A DNA stretch of 64,000 nt from Siphlonurus alternatus (GCA_949825025.1 OX463780.1:49249280-49313279), one strand, 5' to 3'. Shown: positions 45,633 through 57,963, numbered from the stretch's first letter. Program-made: numbers and translations. The notes: generated by a model not told the origin, from the sequence alone.

Positions 45633-48600
45633 TCAAAAGACTCTCGGCTTTTGTTCCGCAGGAGGTGCCGAGTTTGCTACTCTCATGTCCTCCACGAGGG
45701 AGGGGAGTTGCTCGGGACGCACAACGAACAGCGCCCACAGTTTGCTCAGCATGCGAAGGCTGCGGCAATGGCGTTGACGCTCCTACAAAACATTCTTTGT
45801 CATAACTAAGACCTCATCAGTCTTGTTGCACAAAATAACCACCAATCAACAGAAGATACAGTAGACTCGTTATTACACAACTTGTTGTTAGGTAAAACTT
45901 AATTTTGAGTGAAGGAGATCGTCAAAAATAATTAGCATTGCATGGAGGAAAAAACTTGATATAAGGTTAATTTAATTTCCTGGGCCCCTTGTTTTTATGT
46001 AATAACACGTTTTTACTGTATAATTATATATTTTAATGAAAAAACATGATGGTTTTGATGTTTGAAAGAATTAAAAAAATACCCTTGACACCATTTTACC
46101 CTTTCGGGTGTGGCCAGGCCGATATTTAGCCTTGTCAGTAAGAATTATCTTGCGACCGTGCTGGGGCTTACCAGGCTCCCAGAAAAGGGATATAAATACT
46201 GTATAGGGTAGGGTGACCAGATATCTTGATGTCCAAAACGGTACATGCCCCCAAGATAGAGGCCTGAAGGGCCAAAACCCCCGCCGGAGGCGCGATTTTT
46301 TTGGGTGCCACGCCCCCTTTTTATTTTTATTTTCTTAATAGATTTTCAAATGATTTTTTTTTTTTTTTTTATGAAGCCGTTTTTTACGAAAAGATTTATT
46401 TTATTTGAAAATCCATTAAAAGAATTTTCGTCATAGATTATACGTAAGTATTTTTTAATTGGTGTACCATAGTTCAGACGAAGTTTGAGTAAAACGCTGT
46501 TTTCTGTTCCATAAGGCTGCATGTTCAAGGGCTCAGGAAAACAAACTTTGGGATTTTTTTGCGATGATGCTATTTGAGATGAAATTTTTTGGTTTTCATT
46601 TCTCAATAAAGCAGGGCAGGTTAAAATATTTTAAGAAAATAAAAAAATAAATAATGCAATCGCTCACTCTACTTTAAATAATATAAATAATTGCATTTTT
46701 TTATATATACATTTTTCATAAAATTAGAAAAAAAGAGATTTATTATAGTCACCATGCAAGAAAACTGTGCCAGTGAGTTGATTTCCTAAAATTAACCTTT
46801 TTTCTTGGCATGGCCACGATCCTATTATGTTGTAAAGTTGCATGTAAAATAAAAAGAAACAAAAGCAATAAAAGAAATTTATACTCAAAAAGCATTATAA
46901 CTTCGAAGGATACTTTTCCAATAATAAAAATATATTTAAATATTTTAAATTGATTTTTTTTTTTTTTTTAATTTCGTTATCAAATTTTCCGTCTCCATTC
47001 ACAATATTTCTAAATGTATGTGTTACTTAAATAATGCATTATATATTTGTTTATGAATAAATAAAACTTAATATAATGTCACGAGATAAATTATACAAAA
47101 AAAAAAAAAAAAAATGGCGTATAAAGCAAGAAATTAATTTGAATTACTTTTAATCGAACTGTTCATTTTGCAAATAGTGTGAACTCTTGTTAGACTAGTG
47201 AAATAGCTGAAGAAGTTAAATTAAATTAATTTATAGCATTCAAATTGGACTTAATAACAGCTAAAATTACTTGATTGTATGAATAATATTTGTGGCGTTT
47301 TTCCCTCATATTATTTTCCATTTATTTACGTAATATTCATGCACGATTATTGTGAAAAAAAAAAAAGAAAGACATGCATGTAGAAATTTTTGTCTAAGCC
47401 ACGACACAATGCATAAGAATGATTTTTTCAATTTTATATTTTATTGGAAATTTCCATCAAGTGAATATCATCAATATCAAGAGATGATATTTTTGTGTAA
47501 AGTTGTTTACTTATTTTTTATTCCAAATTTAATCGAAAAGTAGTGACTTCATTTCACGTAGTATATGCATACTTGCGCGTATGTACAAAATATATCTATT
47601 CCGCAATTTTGGAAGAAATATGCCGTTTTGCGAATGCGATCGAGAAAAAGGGGCATGGACTTGCAAAATCATTTGCATCCGTACATTTTCGTAAATATTC
47701 ACAACCACATTCCTATGAATTTTTTATTTTTTTAATGATAAAAAATTTAAAAAATGTCCCTTTTTTAAATTTTGTCCGAAAGCGGTACATTTAGGCGTCC
47801 CGAGAGCCTCTTTGGGGACACCGGGACATGGTACTCTAAAACGGTACTGTACCGGTCAAAACGGTACGTCTGGTCACCCTAGTATAGGGAAGAATTGTGC
47901 AATGTTTACTATTTGAGAGTTTAAAGCACAGTCATCTACTAAATTTATGTATTCAATACCTTTAGTATTGAGAGAATCATAAAATTAACACAATTTAAAT
48001 GAAAGATAACAATTACGAAGTTGAAATTATTTTTGTACTTGTCTGAAAGTATAATGCTGCAAATAATTAAGATGTTTTCAGTTCTTAATTACATTCACAT
48101 AGCTACCGTCAGAGCATTTACATGATTTTCCAATGCTAATCATACACGAGGAGGCCTCATTAGAGCAAGTAGTTCAAGCTTTTACCACTAGGCTTGCTAT
48201 AAATAACTTTATGACGTTCTAAACTACATGATAGGAAATTTCACACTGAGAGGTTTGATGATGAAATGATTTGGTTGAAACACCATCTCACCATTTCAAG
48301 GTTGAAGTCCTGCAGGTATTTGTCCCCCCTGGTACCGTGCAGTTCCAACTCCGGCTGCATCTTCAGCACCATCTTCTGGACGTTGTGGGCAGCTGACACT
48401 TTCTCCATGAACTGCTGCTGAATGCACGCTCGACCAGCAAGCCTGCAAAAGTCACATGAGTTTAAGTATCGTCGTGCTTGACATTAGCAAAAAATAAATT
48501 TTCTACGTCAATGTAGCCGCTACCACAACAGTATGCAAGATCTGGCAAGACCTAGACATGATCTCAAACTATAGATTGATTACAACAGCAATTTAGAGTG

Positions 48601-51600
48601 GAAATATATTTTAGAATTTTTAAGTATTTTGATGATTATTTTCTTACTAAAAATAATAATAAAAACAAATAGAGCTGACAGGTATGAAAAATTGTTTGTT
48701 TCATGCACTACGGTTTCATTAAAATTTGCTTTCGTTATAATATAAAAAAATATGTTTTTTGATGGAAAATTAAAATAAAACCATCAGTCTTTCAGATGCT
48801 GTAATATTTAAGATTCAAATTCATTTCAAACTATCTCCCTTCCCAACAATTTTTTTTTTTATTGTGTGTTCGTATCCTCTTTTTTTCACAAATTTATTAC
48901 TAATCTATATTATTCTGTATGTATTTTTACACTGAAATCACTGTGTAATGTATTCTATGATGATAAAAAGTTCAAAATAAATCAATACACTGCAATGAAA
49001 CATGATAAAAGAAATTTACTTGCAGCATGCTAGTTATAACTGGCTTCGTTGCAAGTGTATTGATTTATTTTGAACTTTTTATCATCATAGAATACATCAC
49101 ACAGTGATTTCAGTGTAAAAATACAGAATAATATAGATTATGACAGGATTCTATTACCAAATTTATGACCATGTATCGACATATTCCTCATATCTTGTAA
49201 CAATTTACCTGTTTTTAATTTCAACAATGTAATTGTTGTTGTTTTCCAGCAGCTTGATCTCGTAGTCTTTGATCAGCTGATCAACGTTGACCTCAGCCTG
49301 GGACTGACTATCTTCCAGCAGTTCCAGCAGCAAGGCAGTCAGCCGGCGTTTGGGAGGGGAGATGGAGCGAAGACGCTGATCCATGTTGCCCTGGACAAAC
49401 GAAAATGAGTTCTATCACACAACGGTCAAGCCCAATAACATGTCAATAGAAATGTATTGGTGGACTGTCCTGGTATTTCCCTTATATGGTGTGGGCCACT
49501 ACAACCACAGTTAGGACTAGCCGGAGCAATGCATAGACCTCTCAAGCCTACACATAATATTTTTCTTGTGTTCAGAAGGTTATTATTGATTCATGAATTG
49601 ATCATGCATTTACGAACAGACCTATTGCAATAACAGTACACCACAACTTACCAAATTATCTGCAAGTTTCCCACAATATTCATCAAAATGTTTTGTAATT
49701 GCTTCAAGAAAAGTGCAGACATCTTCAGCCAAACTTCTTTCAATCTGAAAGCAAATTAAAAAAATATAAATCACAAAGCAAATACAATAAAATAGACACA
49801 ATTCAAACAATCTTGGTAATTAACATAACAGGGTAAAACAATTTGCCATTTTTAAGACAACCAGACAATACCCACAGAGAAAATAATATAAGTTTGCAAT
49901 AATAATAAAAATACTTTTATTGGGTTGGAAAAGACAGTGGAAAAATAATGTAACATGACTCATTGGTCGACAAAACAGTTAAATCATAAAAATTCAAGAA
50001 ACTTGCAAAATTTAGCATATTATATTGTTGGCTAAGCTAATAACATAAGACCCGCAAGCTAATTAATACATGTGGCACAGGCATAGCTAAAGGTGCACTA
50101 TTTGGCAACATCATTGATTTTTTAATATTTCATTGGAGGCAGCTCTCGTTAGCTTGACCTCCGATGTTTGATGTCCCAATGATGTGCTTGACTAACGAGA
50201 ACTGCGCCACACTCAACCTCAGGGTTAAAATGTCCTCAAATTCAAAGTGAGCATGATAAGCTCACCTGTATCGTGACACAGAGCAGCTTGTCGAGGGCCA
50301 GTCTTTGCCGCAGCAGCGACTCTAGAGTGTCGAGGTGCTCCAGGTAGTAGCGCTGACGACGCTGCTTCACGACGTAGTTGCCCGTCACAATGAGCTCCAT
50401 CTTGCGGGCGGCACAGTCCGCAGCGGCACTCTCCACCCGGGCCTCCAGACCAGCAATCTCCCCCTCACCAATCCTGCAGAACATAACCTTTACTCTCGAT
50501 AGAGTTGCAGCTTGAAGGCTTCAAGTGTTCCCCGGCAGGAAAATTTTCTCCATCCTCCATGTTAGAAAATTTGATTTTTTCTCTGTAACTATAATTATAG
50601 CTATTGATTTGAAAACATCTCCTATCCCCCCATTTAGGGGTCTTCTGATAATGAATCAAGAACTTATTTTCCTCTAAAAAATTTTTTGCCAAAAAAGTAA
50701 TAATAAGTAATAATTTCGAGTTTTTTTTTTTACATAGGTTTAGATAGGACGGTGGGAACATCAGCTGACTTGAAGGCTCAATAGAGATGCAGATTTTAGG
50801 GGAAGTAAGAAGAGCAGCCAGTCTGTAAAAGTTCACCACACCTTCATAGACGGCGTGGTAGCTCCTACAAACAAAAGTAAGAAGAGCAGCCAGTCTGTAA
50901 AAGTTCACCACACCTTCATAGACTGCGTGGTAGCTCTAACAAACAAAAGTAAAAAGAGCAGTCAGTCTGTAAAAGTTCACCACACCTTCATAGACTGCGT
51001 GGTAGCTCCTACTAACAAAACAGCAGTACAGAGGTATAACTTAATGGAAATTAATTATCGAATGCCTTGGAGATCTATTTGTTGATAGCCAAAGTAATAA
51101 TGCTGCTGGCTTACCCTGTGTAGTTATGTGGTCCATCATCAGGGCCAGCCATTAGCAAGTTAAACCTACATACTATTAACAATAAAAGTAAGAGACATAC
51201 ATAAAATAAAAATACAAGAGCATTCATATTATAAAAGGCATCATAAAAACTTTAAAGATAAAGCCTTCACGATGTCATGTCCAAATAAAATGAACATAAA
51301 AAATGTAGATTAGTGTTGTCAAATAACGAGTTTTCTTTGGGGGTGTTTTTTTATTTGTTCTGCCCTCGACAGCACTTACCGTTCAGTAGCATCCTGCTTG
51401 GAGTGACTCCACTGCTCCACTATCTTGATTGCGGCCTGCAGTCCTTGAAGCCTCCCTTCTATCAGACACTTTTCTCGCAGAGCTGCTCCCAATCTGAGGC
51501 GAAAACAGCAAACAATTAAAAATAGAGGAGCTTCTTTTACATAGTTAAAATTTTCTCCAGCAAATCAAAACGAAAAAGTGAAAACACTGTTTTACAATTC

Positions 51601-53037
51601 ACAAAAGGAAAACCTGAATGAAAAATGTTTATTGCAGAAAAAAATAGACGACATCAAGTTATTACCCTTAACTTTTTATTTTTACAGATTTTTTTAGAGG
51701 CCAGGAAATATTGCTAAATTTTTTTTGCCAAGGTCGGGTTTGAACCCACGCCCATTTTAGGTTCTATCCTTTTAAAAATTATAATACGTATCAGAAGTCA
51801 CTCCTATTGACGCCACTCTCTGAATGTTAAATAATTTATTAAAAAAAAAAGTTCCCGGGCTCTAAAAATCTGAAAAAATTATAGCATCATAACTTTGCAA
51901 CCTCTCCATAAAATTCATTTCTGAAAAAAAAAAAAAAAAAAAAATGAAGGTTGTCCATTTCAGGAAATGAGCTTCAATTTTGAATTCATCATATTAACTT
52001 TAGTATTTTGATTGTGTTCATCGTATTATTCATTAACCTTTCTGAGGAGAATAAAAGGGATTGTTTGCAGAGGAAATATCAAGAGTTCACAAGGCAATCA
52101 ATATATATTTAATTAAGGCTCAATTTACCCAGCCTCCAAACGGTTTAGTTCCTGGCATTGCCACTCATACTTCTCCTTCTCTGGACCAGCCACAAGATGA
52201 TGTAGCTCTCGTGGGTTGTGTTGCGAGCAAGTGGCAGGTTCGTTTTGTCCCGCCAGTAATGCTGATTTCTAAACACATACAAAGAATACGGTAGATTATG
52301 ATAACGAAGGATCATATGCTGCATATGCCAACCTCTTCAAACTGCTTGATGATGAAGGTCTTTATATTGTTATCAAATGCCTTTTTTTCAGACTTGTAAG
52401 GATTTAATGGTAGTTGGTATACGAGGTACGGTTTTGAGGAAGATTTGCAAACCAGCGTGTGTAAATCCAGGCAGTGTTCTTTTAATGTTGATAAATCATT
52501 TTCAAGTAGGACAATATTCTCTTCACTTTCAGAAAACAAACTAGAATCTCCTACGCTAGTTTGTTTCAGAAATTGTTCTTTGCTTTTAACTTTTTTTCTT
52601 TGATCTTTGTACGTATTTTGTAACTGAGAATTTTTTTCTTGTAGGTTAGACACATAAGCTTCAAGTTCAAATATAGAAGCTTCAAAATCTTCAGGGTTTT
52701 TGCAATATTCTTCAATAACAGCAGACGACTTTGCGTCACAGTGCCCTTCTGATTTTACTCCCATCCTACTCAGCTCCTCTTCTCTGAAATAGAAAATATT
52801 TTATTGCTTCCTGGATACGTTTATACAGGCATTAAAATGCTGCAAATTATCAAATACTTACATGGTTACTTCTTCACTTGTGAGAACATTGCTAGTCGAA
52901 AGTGTTTTGCAGATACCTGCAAGGAACCGTTGTGAAGGTTCATTTTGAAGAGTTTTTTTCAGTGCATCTGGCCTAATGTTGGGATCTGTAGGAATTTTTA
53001 AGTTTCTTAAATAATCTAAAAACTGTTTGCTATCCAT
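45633..53037 (-). CDS. HAUS3: HAUS augmin-like complex subunit 3 homologue
   Basis: Augmin recruits gamma-tubulin to spindle microtubules for branching nucleation. Nine exons in phase, 5' to 3': 52861-53037, 52333-52776, 52129-52268, 51380-51493, 50266-50473, 49652-49744, 49209-49390, 48292-48442, 45633-45782. They give about 552 residues (human HAUS3 is about 600). The N-terminus MDSKQFLDYLRNLKIPTDP with LTSEEV and the later FEASIFELEAYVSNLQEK coiled coil resemble the HAUS3 N-terminal region, and KEKYEWQCQELNRLEAGLG follows. Coiled coil dominates. The start is the first ATG. The acceptor of exon 2 (52,776) was picked for phase and lies 7 bases inside a stronger-looking AG. The last intron (about 2.5 kb) contains a hAT element. 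The family call rests on overall pattern rather than a catalytic motif. Confidence 0.72.
46209..47881. mobile_element. 1.67-kb non-autonomous hAT element
   Basis: The ends TAGGGTGACCAGA and TCTGGTCACCCTA are inverted repeats, flanked by the 8-base direct repeat GTATAGGG (46201-46208 and 47882-47889). Both ends also carry AAAACGGTAC motifs. The interior is AT-rich with short frames that resemble no transposase, so it is a deletion derivative or a passenger. It sits in the last intron of HAUS3. Confidence 0.92.
48901..49140. mobile_element. palindromic MITE, TAATCTATATTATTCTGTA ends
   Basis: 240 bases with arms of about 90 bases that pair almost perfectly (CACTGAAATCACTGTGT, AAAAAGTTCAAAATAAATC and their complements). 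It lies 69 bases from the HAUS3 exon at 49209-49390. Confidence 0.92.
50510..50785. mobile_element. dispersed repeat, copy B
   Basis: Second copy of the element at 29940-30180, in HAUS3 intron 4, about 40 bases upstream (in transcription sense) of exon 50266-50473. Confidence 0.8.
50803..51020 (-). repeat. 72-bp tandem repeat x3 with exon-like content
   Basis: Units start at 50803, 50875 and 50947 (period 72). On the minus strand each has a pyrimidine-rich tract ending TTTGT(T)AG, then GAGCTACCACGC, and reads open as SYHAVYEGVVNFYRLAALL. It looks like a triplicated acceptor plus exon start inside HAUS3 intron 4, but no donor keeps phase with the neighbouring exons. Confidence 0.85.
51630..51955. 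mobile_element. CRE-family MITE variant with tRNA-like insert
   Basis: The outer arms match the CRE family (AGAGGCCAGGAA, TTCCCGGGCTCTAAAAATCT), but the middle lacks TGACGTCA. It instead carries, on the minus strand, GTGGGTTCAAACCCGACC, close to a tRNA T-arm/box B. Related to 62885-63140. Confidence 0.65.
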
Positions 53038-53130
53038 ATTAAATTAAGAAGCTTCCAATTTCTTGAGAAATGTTACCAAAGGTGTAAAACGAAACCGGTT
53101 AAACTCAACGGGAAATCTACGCCCACTTTT

Positions 53131-53143
53131 AGAGCGCGAAAAA
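53131..53143 (-). promoter_or_regulatory. E2F-like site upstream of HAUS3
   Basis: TTTTTCGCGCTCT on the minus strand, about 95 bases before the HAUS3 ATG, fits the E2F consensus TTTSSCGC. Cell-cycle control of a spindle gene makes this plausible. Confidence 0.4.
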
Positions 53144-54167
53144 TTCTATACAACAGCATGATTGTATCATATTTTCTCAAATGACGTAAAATAATGTCCT
53201 ACTTATTAGTTTTAAAAATGACCGTATTACAGTTTTGACGATAAGTGAGGTCGCTACTGTGCAACATTTTGTTCTTGTTCTACGGCATCGAATTTCTAGT
53301 AGGCGATGGCGCCATCAGCTGCTTTATAAATGGCGGCAAAGTGAAAGTAAACAATCCAGAGTTAACCTGTGAGGTAATTTTCTTAGTTTTCTGACTAATT
53401 TGTGCTATGTATGTAACTATGATGTATATGCTTAAGTTGCATTAAAAGTAAAAGATTGGATTGCATGAACCATTCAATAATTTTTTGTCATTTTAAGTAC
53501 AGTACGTACATACTTTGTACATGCATCATGCTGATCATGCATCCCCATGAACATGCATAATATATATGATAATATGCATACTGTACTTATGAAGAAAATA
53601 ATATTTATCCATGTGCATACTGTATGATCCAGTATGATGCCTACATACACAATGTAAGCCTAGTGCATGTTGTAATTTCAAATCAATATACAGTAGTATA
53701 AGTATACTGTACTGTACAGTATATATGCATACTGAATATATGTACACCACGCAGCCCGGTAACGGACCCCCTTAAGACATTTTTCACTTTTAACAATATT
53801 TATTTGCCATATTTAGGGTTCTTAAAATTTTGAAAAAATTATTAACGTGTTCAATAGAATTTGCAATTGAGTTTATCATAATTTCAGTTCCATATCAGAG
53901 CATCTCTTTGAGTAAAAAAAATTTTGTGTGGAGGGACATGAAAAAAAAAATGTTCCGGTTTTGGTCCAGGCCCAAGATTACTCTACATAAGGTTTGACGC
54001 TCCGCCATCTTGGCGCAGGTTTTGTTGGAGCCTGTGACGTCACGACCAATCACTGACTGCCACGAAATAGGCTCGAGCGTGACAGTTCTCTCTGATTGGT
54101 TCTGCGCAAACTGGACGAAAATGTGAACCTAAGCGTCCAATCTTATGTAGAGGGACCTTGGCCCAGG

Positions 54168-54499
54168 CCTGCTTTTGGACTCCTTATAGCCAAAAAAAGT
54201 AAAAAAATAAAATTGTAACCCATTAACCAGATCAACCTTTTCATAAAAATAACAACTGCAATACCGTGATATTTTTTTTAAATACCAGTTAATTAAGAAA
54301 AAATAATAACGAATTATTTGTTAAAAACCCTGTTTTTATTCTTTTTTTATTATTTTTTTTTTTTGAACCAGTAAAAGATTACCAAGGTATTACAGTATTT
54401 ACAGTTGTTATTTTCATGGAAGGGAGGGTTTGGTTAATCAGTTACAATTTTCTTTTTTTACTTTTTTTTTGTCTATAATATAAGGAGCCTAAAAGCAGG
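54168..54499. mobile_element. palindromic MITE, CCTGCTTTTGG ends
   Basis: The arms CCTGCTTTTGGACTCCTTAT and the complementary right end, with TTACTTTTTTT and CAGTTGTTATTTT pairs inside. It lies next to a second inverted repeat pair (about 53,960-54,165), apparently nested insertions. Confidence 0.75.
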
Positions 54500-54624
54500 T
54501 CGGAACCAAAACAGGGCTGAAATCCAAAACTGGGCTGTGCACTGTAATATTTTTACTATCTTTTATTAATTATTGTTTCATTTTAATCAATGCTCAAATT
54601 ATTCTTATTTCAGGTGATATAAAG

Positions 54625-57211
54625 ATGGCAGAAATTGAAACTTTGAAAGATGAAAAAGATAAATTACTCAAATTAATCAAAAAAGAAAAGTCAGATGCCA
54701 GCAAATTACGCCAACGTTCGACTGATAATGACTTTAAATTATTACAAGATGGTTCAACAAGAATTAAATGGACACTAGAGGAATTTTTAATGAAAAATTC
54801 AAAGTAAGTTACCTCTTATTGCATGACGGTTCTGAATAATAGCCAACTTCTCTAATCAATTTTTATGTATGATTTCAGAGATCCGATGTTGTACATGGTT
54901 GCCACGTCAACAAGTAAGTTGAAGGAACTTGAGGAGCTGATAAATGCGACAGAAGAGGTTCTGTGTGTCCAGTGCGACACTTTGACTGAGACAGACAAGG
55001 ATGACATGCTGCGATACGTCGCCAAGTGTTCTTTCTTGGACACAAAACTTCAGTTCCGCTTAAAATTTGATTGCCAAAATCTAGTAAGTGTTGCAATTTA
55101 GCAGAATTTAGTGCAAATCACATTTAATCTACTACATATTTTTAAATATGCATACATTTACTCATAAAATTGGTACTGTGTGTATTTCAATAATACCTCA
55201 ATATAATTATAGCTACCAAGAAAAGTTTCTATTGTAACAACTTCAAAAAAAAGTTTTACTAACAGCCTTATTTATAATTTTATAGCAATCTGCATAAGAT
55301 CAATGAATATCAAAAATTAATGTACTCTAATTGAAACAATTCGCTTTGCATTCCGATTTTCAATAATATATTATTATTTCTACACAACTTCAATTATTTT
55401 CGTTCCGCAGGATTCTACAACTGTGAAGCTCGTTGACGTAAAGTTGAATGATTCCAAGCAGTCTGTTGACGTGAAACCACTTGTTGATTCTTGCATTGCC
55501 TCCAACAACATCCCCATGCTGATCCAAGGCCTTGCAAGCTACTCTGAGTTGGAGCATGCCAGGCCCCTGTTGCTGCAGCAGATTGAGAAAGATTTCGGCT
55601 CGGAAGTGCTTCTCTGCACACATCATCCTGAGAACGGGGAAATAACTCTCCACTTGGTGGACCCCAACTTGGACGAAAAACTACTGGAGGTGAGAAAACA
55701 TCCGAGACTGCATCCTCTCAAGACTAGTCCTAGAAATGACGCAGTTTATTCCGAGACTGCATTCTCTCAAGACTAGTCCTAGAAATGATGCAGTTTATTC
55801 CGAGACTGCATCCTCTCAAGACTAGTCCTAGAAATGATGCAGTTTATTCCGAGACTGCATTCTCTCAAGACTAGTCCTAGAAATGATGCAGTTTATTCCG
55901 AGACTGCATTCTCTCAAGACTAGTCCTGGAAATGATGCAGTTTATTCCGAGACTAATGATGCAGTTTATTCCGAGACTGCATTCTCTCAAGACTAGTCCT
56001 AGAAATGATGCAGTTTATTCCGAGACTGCATTGTCTCAAGACTATTCCTAGAAATGACGCAGTTTATTCCGAGACTGCATTCTCTCAAGACTAGTCCTAG
56101 AAATGATGCAGTTTATTCCGAGACTGCATTCTCTCAAGACTAGTCCTAGAAATGATGCAGTTTATTCCGAGACTGCATTCTCTCAAGACTAGTCCTAGAA
56201 ATGATGCAGTTTATTCCGAGACTGCATTCTCTCAAGACTAGTCCTAGAAATGACGCAGTTTATTCCGAGACTGCATTCTCTCAAGACTAGTCCTAGAAAT
56301 GATGCAGTTTATTCCGAGACTGCATTCTCTCAAGACTAGTCCTAGAAATGATGCAGTTTCTACTGTGGTTTCAGCTTTGTAGGATATACCTTAGTAACTG
56401 GAAGCTGAAACTACAATTTTTTTTATATATCCGGCAATTTTCAGAGGCTTGAAAGAATTAACTATCACATTGTTTGTACACTACATTGTAAATAATGCAA
56501 CTTATTCATTTTTTTAAGAGATACTGTAATTTTATTTTTTTTTTCTTTGTTATTTTCTTTAATGTAAGTTAGTTTAGTGTTTTGCAATTCTTACAAACTA
56601 CTGTATATTTTTATTAAATTTTAATTCTAAATTATATTCATTTATAAATTATTTTAACTCTAATTTATTATTAAAATTTTGTATCATTTTCCTTTCTGTT
56701 GGACTTCATTTATTCGAAAATTGCTGGCAACGTTTAATATTTGCATTAACCTTTTTATTACTGTAATAATTTTTGTCTGTGAAATTCAATATCAGATGAA
56801 CTTCTGTATCTTATATTGATTAAGATTGTGCTAAAAATCTCCATTTTCACAAGAAAATATCAATTGCAATTAAGAAATTAAAATGCACCAACAGTGTAAT
56901 TGATTTTGTTTTTATTTTCTTTTTTACAGTTCAAATGGATTATTGCTTTTCGTGTTCAAAAAAACAAATTTGCTTACGGCTTCAGTATGAACAATAAGTC
57001 TAGTGGTAAGTCATCTTTATTCTTTATAATCGAGCACCTTTATTAATTTTTCGTTGAATTAGGTCAGTGGCTTCGTACGGAGCATCGCGAGCTGCTCAGC
57101 AACGTTGTCAACTGCACAGAAATGTCGGAGCACATGGTGGAGTGCTGGAGGCAGCTATGCACACTTGTGGTCAGCAAAAATGACGCCCCCAAGAAGTCGA
57201 GGAACAAGTGA
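54625..57211 (+). CDS. CENPP: CENP-P-like inner kinetochore protein
   Basis: CENP-P pairs with CENP-O in the constitutive centromere-associated network through RWD domains. Five exons in phase (54625-54803, 54879-55083, 55411-55689, 56930-57005, 57063-57211) give about 295 residues, matching the roughly 290 of vertebrate CENP-P. A basic coiled-coil start (MAEIETLKDEKDKLLKL) is followed by alternating strand/helix sequence. KLQFRLKFDCQNLDS, then VDVKLND, the helix-rich SYSELEHARPLLLQQIEKDF and FKWIIAFRVQ line up with the order seen in CENP-P. The ATG sits 11 bases after an acceptor (TTTCAG at 54,613), so a non-coding first exon lies upstream. Intron 4 is only 57 bases. No strict signature motif exists, so the assignment is by length, layout and remembered similarity. 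Another RWD kinetochore protein is the alternative. Confidence 0.6.
55700..56358. repeat. 49-bp minisatellite, about 14 units
   Basis: Units contain TTTATTCCGAGACTGCATTC and CTCAAGACTAGTCCTAGAAA; one is truncated (around 55,950). The array starts about 10 bases after the donor of CENP-P exon 55411-55689 and fills half of that 1.2-kb intron. Confidence 0.97.
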
Positions 57212-57963
57212 ACTTTTGTCGTGAGCTATTAGAGTGAGCAGAGAAATGAACGACCTGCCATGTTCTATTGCATATATTGATAGAGGACACTGAGTTTTGT
57301 ATTGACAATTATTGCAGTTTTTTTTACCATCTTATAGCATCTGTGAATTAAGTAGCAAAATTCTGTGATTTCATAGACATTCAAATATACGAGTATATTA
57401 ACATGGAAGCATATTATTATGGGGAAATACATGAATTTGACAACAGAGTGTTGCAGCTCAATTTAAATATAGTGTTCCAAATTGAGTTCAAAAGAATCTA
57501 ACAACAAATTTTCAAACATGTAATAAAAAAATCATGCAGGTGTCCATTAATTTATCTGTCCACTAATTTGAATTAGGACTTTACAAAGTCAGTGGTTTAC
57601 TAAGAACTGAATTACTGCCAGTGAGATCATTTACTTGGTCAGTTAAAATCTGATCAGAAAAATTAAATGTAAAAATACAGCTGGTTCCCAACCCTTGCCT
57701 CTAAAGTTAAAAAAACTCTTCTGATAATTTTTTTTGTGGCTTCGCCACTGAGCATTAAACTATTTTTGTATTAATATTATTTTCTTAGGACATCCACATA
57801 TACATGGTTGCAAAAATAAATTAATAACTTTTATTTTTTTTTTTTACCTTTTTTTTTTTTTTTTTGGCCTAAGGTCTATCTACTTTGAAATGTAAATAAA
57901 CAATGATAATGAATGAAAGCATTTAAAGACAATATTTGAACCTTATAACATGCTGTAGTACAA

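Larger units (their letters stand above)
53038..54624. promoter_or_regulatory. divergent HAUS3/CENP-P promoter region and CENP-P 5' intron
   Basis: The two starts face away from each other. A probable non-coding first exon of CENP-P ends at TGTGAG|GTAATTTT (about 53,372), leaving only about 300 bases between the transcription units. GATGGCGCCATC and AAATGGCGGC (YY1-like) lie around 53,305-53,337. Two short upstream ATGs there are closed by nearby stops. Downstream come nested palindromes. Confidence 0.5.

Noticed and set aside
47352..47794. Small frames inside the hAT element as transposase
   Set aside because: Too short and lacking hAT dimerisation or RNase-H-like motifs.
50465..50911. 148-residue minus frame as a HAUS3 exon
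   Set aside because: Made of the 72-bp repeat plus the dispersed repeat; no phase-compatible donor.
51715..51770. tRNA gene
   Set aside because: Only a T-arm-like stretch is seen; no acceptor stem, D-arm or anticodon arm.
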